Below, piece by piece: positions 62,433 through 64,000 of a stretch of 64,000 nucleotides of DNA. The stretch lies in assembly GCF_026342735.1 (NCBI RefSeq), contig NZ_JAPEMM010000001.1, positions 5,270,001 through 5,334,000 on the forward strand, written 5' to 3'. Position 1 is the stretch's first letter; every line of letters begins with the position of its first letter. This DNA is from Streptomyces sp. NBC_00193 (lineage in GTDB: Bacteria; Actinomycetota; Actinomycetes; Streptomycetales; Streptomycetaceae). Position numbers and translations under genes: made by a program. The notes below the pieces were generated by a model. It did not search any database. It was not told the DNA's origin and saw only the letters and a program-made list of their open reading frames with translations.

Positions 62433-63146
62433 TCACCCCGCGGCGGCCCACCCCGGGACCGTCGGCAGCACCGTCTCGGCGACGCGCAGCACGACCGCGT
62501 CGTCGGGCATCCCGCCGTCGGAGCGCCACAGGGTCAGCTCGTAGGTGCCGCCGCCGTCCTCCGTACCCCGGGACACCACGAGGGAACGGGTCGGGACACC
62601 GGATCCGGTGCTGGCATCGCTCCCGTCCGCCAGGTTGAAGCTGATGCTGATGGTGCGGTCCGAGTAGTAGGCGGCCGGGTGCCCCAGGACGGTCAGCGGC
62701 AGCGTGCCGTCTCCGAGGAGCTTGGCCACGGTGGCGACCTTCAGCCCGTCGTCCGCGACCCTCAGGTTCACGGTGTAGGTCTCGAACTCGATCTTGCCCG
62801 AGGGGGTGTGGATCTCCTCGTCGCTGCCGACGGGCTTGAAGGTGCTGCCACTGCCGTTCGCGTTCTTCACGGCCTCCCCCGGAGTGCCCAGCAGGTCCGC
62901 GAGATCGGGACGGTGCAGCGCCTCGCACAGCTGGGCCCCGGAGACGTGCCCCGCCTCGACCGGGGTCTGCGCGGGCGTCTTCTCGGGCTCCCCGTGCGAG
63001 CAGGTGACGGGCGTCGGCTCCCCGCTCGAATTCACCGATTCCCCGCCCACCCAGAGGGCCATTCCCATGGCCCCGAGCACCGCCACGGCCGCGAGGCCCT
63101 GGCGTACCGCGGCGCCCTTGGTGATCGTCAGCCCGTCTTCGCTCAT
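62433..63146 (-). CDS. Membrane-anchored protein, DUF6215-like
   Basis: A 237-residue protein: a short cytosolic start, one transmembrane segment (about residues 15-33, GLAAVAVLGAMGMALWVGG) and an extracellular domain with VSGAQLCEALHRPDLADLLGTP and PSGKIEFETYTVNLRVADDG, two Cys likely bonded. I recall similar proteins under DUF6215 but am not certain. ATG 63146 has AGGTGGGGG upstream. It converges on the VOC gene. Function unknown. Confidence 0.72.
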   Translation of the reverse strand: MSEDGLTITKGAAVRQGLAAVAVLGAMGMALWVGGESVNSSGEPTPVTCSHGEPEKTPAQTPVEAGHVSGAQLCEALHRPDLADLLGTPGEAVKNANGSGSTFKPVGSDEEIHTPSGKIEFETYTVNLRVADDGLKVATVAKLLGDGTLPLTVLGHPAAYYSDRTISISFNLADGSDASTGSGVPTRSLVVSRGTEDGGGTYELTLWRSDGGMPDDAVVLRVAETVLPTVPGWAAAG

Positions 63147-63251
63147 GTCCCCCACCTGCTGTGATCCCCCGATATGTGCCCCGGGAACGTAACCCGTGAT
63201 CATCGGGCGGACAAGCGAGTAACACTGGGGGAGTAAGCCCGGATGACTGCT

Positions 63252-63280
63252 TTGCATAAACGTGCGGTCGTACGTATAGT
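63252..63280 (+). promoter_or_regulatory. argC promoter with possible ArgR site
   Basis: TTGCAT (63252-63257), 17-nt spacer and TATAGT (63275-63280), a very good promoter match. TGCATAAAC and the AT-rich bases around the -10 box resemble half of an ARG box, as expected for the argCJBDR operon; the operator match is weak. Confidence 0.65.
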
Positions 63281-63304
63281 CATGCCATCGAGGAGGAGGG
63301 TCCG

Positions 63305-64000
63305 ATGGTGGTACGTGTAGCGGTGGCCGGTGCGAGCGGATACGCGGGCGGTGAGGTGCTGCGCCTGCTGCTGGCCCACCCCGAGGTCGAGATCGGCGCG
63401 CTGACCGCCAACTCCAACGCCGGGCAGCCGCTCGGTGCGCTCCAGCCGCACCTGGTGCCGCTGGCCGGACGCGTTCTGGAGGCGACCACGCCCGAGGTGC
63501 TCTCCGGTCATGATGTCGTCTTCCTGGCCCTGCCGCACGGGCAGTCCGCCGCCGTGGCCGCCCAGCTCGGCGAAGAGGTCCTCGTCGTCGACATGGGCGC
63601 CGACCACCGGCTCCAGGACTCCGCCGACTGGGACAAGTTCTACGGCGCCCCGCACGCCGGGACCTGGCCCTACGGCCTTCCCGAGCTGCCGGGCGCCCGC
63701 GCCGCCCTGGCCGGGTCCAAGCGCATCGCCGTCCCCGGCTGCTACCCGACCGCCGTCTCGCTCGCGCTGTTCCCGGCCTACGCCGCGCAGCTCGCCGAGC
63801 CCGAGGCCGTGATCGTCGCCGCCTCCGGCACCTCCGGCGCCGGCAAGGCGCTCAAGCCGAACCTGCTGGGCTCCGAGGTCATGGGCTCCATGAGCCCGTA
63901 CGGGGTCGGCGGCGGCCACCGCCACACGCCCGAGATGGTGCAGAACCTCAGCCCCGTGGCCGGCCAGCGGGTGTCCGTCTCCTTCACGCCCACGCTGGCG
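63305..64000 (+). CDS. argC: N-acetyl-gamma-glutamyl-phosphate reductase (3' truncated)
   Basis: Third enzyme of arginine synthesis, reducing N-acetylglutamyl-phosphate to the semialdehyde. The first 232 residues are present before the window ends: the NADP motif VAVAGASGYAGGEVLRLL, the catalytic Cys146 in VPGCYPTAVSLAL, and GTSGAGKALKPNLLGSEVMG. ATG 63305 has AGGAGGAGGG at 63291-63300. Streptomyces normally continues with argJ, argB, argD and argR, outside the window. Confidence 0.95.
   Translation, partial: MVVRVAVAGASGYAGGEVLRLLLAHPEVEIGALTANSNAGQPLGALQPHLVPLAGRVLEATTPEVLSGHDVVFLALPHGQSAAVAAQLGEEVLVVDMGADHRLQDSADWDKFYGAPHAGTWPYGLPELPGARAALAGSKRIAVPGCYPTAVSLALFPAYAAQLAEPEAVIVAASGTSGAGKALKPNLLGSEVMGSMSPYGVGGGHRHTPEMVQNLSPVAGQRVSVSFTPTLA

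Overview
The window is chromosomal DNA from a Streptomyces species or a very close relative. The base composition is extremely GC-rich, many genes start at GTG or TTG, and there is a complete Pup-proteasome locus. The order dop-pup-prcB-prcA ... pafA ... pafBC-tatAC, then infC-rpmI-rplT ... pheST ... argC, is the core-chromosome order I know from S. coelicolor. This identification rests on gene order and protein similarity recalled from memory; no search was run.

1-17.4 kb: pupylation and protein quality control. The 3' part of dop is followed by pup, an endonuclease VII-type HNH gene, prcB and prcA. Then come a divergent LacI regulator / MFS transporter pair, the Pup ligase pafA, two FKBP-type prolyl isomerases (one lipoprotein, one cytosolic), the WYL regulators pafB and pafC, a small zinc ribbon, tatA and tatC, a diacylglycerol-kinase-like gene and a large DExH helicase. 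Pup ends in Gly-Gly-Glu, so it should be ligatable without deamidation.

17.4-26.7 kb: mixed housekeeping and regulation. This part has a TetR regulator, an RluA-type pseudouridine synthase, a secreted serine hydrolase, a siderophore-interacting flavoprotein behind a DtxR-type iron box, a 5'-3' exonuclease, an XRE-cupin regulator, a metal-receptor protein without a signal peptide, and a TDT transporter divergent from a LysR regulator.

26.7-33.6 kb: an ethanolamine assimilation module. It holds a gamma-glutamyl amide hydrolase, an amino acid/ethanolamine permease, a FadR-type regulator, a GlnA4-like gamma-glutamylethanolamide synthetase, an aldehyde dehydrogenase and an SDR oxidoreductase. Together they could import ethanolamine, cap it with glutamate, oxidise it and release glutamate plus glycine.

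33.7-41.6 kb: a secreted HAD phosphatase, a PLP aldolase/deaminase, a membrane protein translationally coupled to an orphan mycosin protease, and an SseB-like gene. Next is an apparently intact 1.77-kb IS1182-type element that has landed exactly in a terminator hairpin and duplicated 14 bp of it.

41.6-50 kb: translation genes. infC has a structured leader and a probable AUC start codon, followed by rpmI, rplT, a TrmH/SpoU methyltransferase, a soluble histidine kinase, pheS and pheT. Beyond pheT lies a 214-bp near-perfect inverted repeat, related to a shorter copy near 20.9 kb.

50-64 kb: small regulators and metabolic genes. These include a TPR-type regulator, a NUDIX hydrolase, 3-hydroxyacyl-CoA dehydrogenase, a GHL10-like exported protein, an EamA exporter whose start codon shares the bases CATG with a divergent MocR regulator, a degenerate histidine phosphatase, a secreted protein with a peritrophin-like Cys motif, an HTH-less LysR protein with a basic tail divergent from a DUF5997 gene, an AraC regulator, a VOC protein and the start of argC. 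Two versions (178 and 62 bp) of a MITE-like inverted repeat sit between convergent gene ends. No tRNA, rRNA or CRISPR array was seen.
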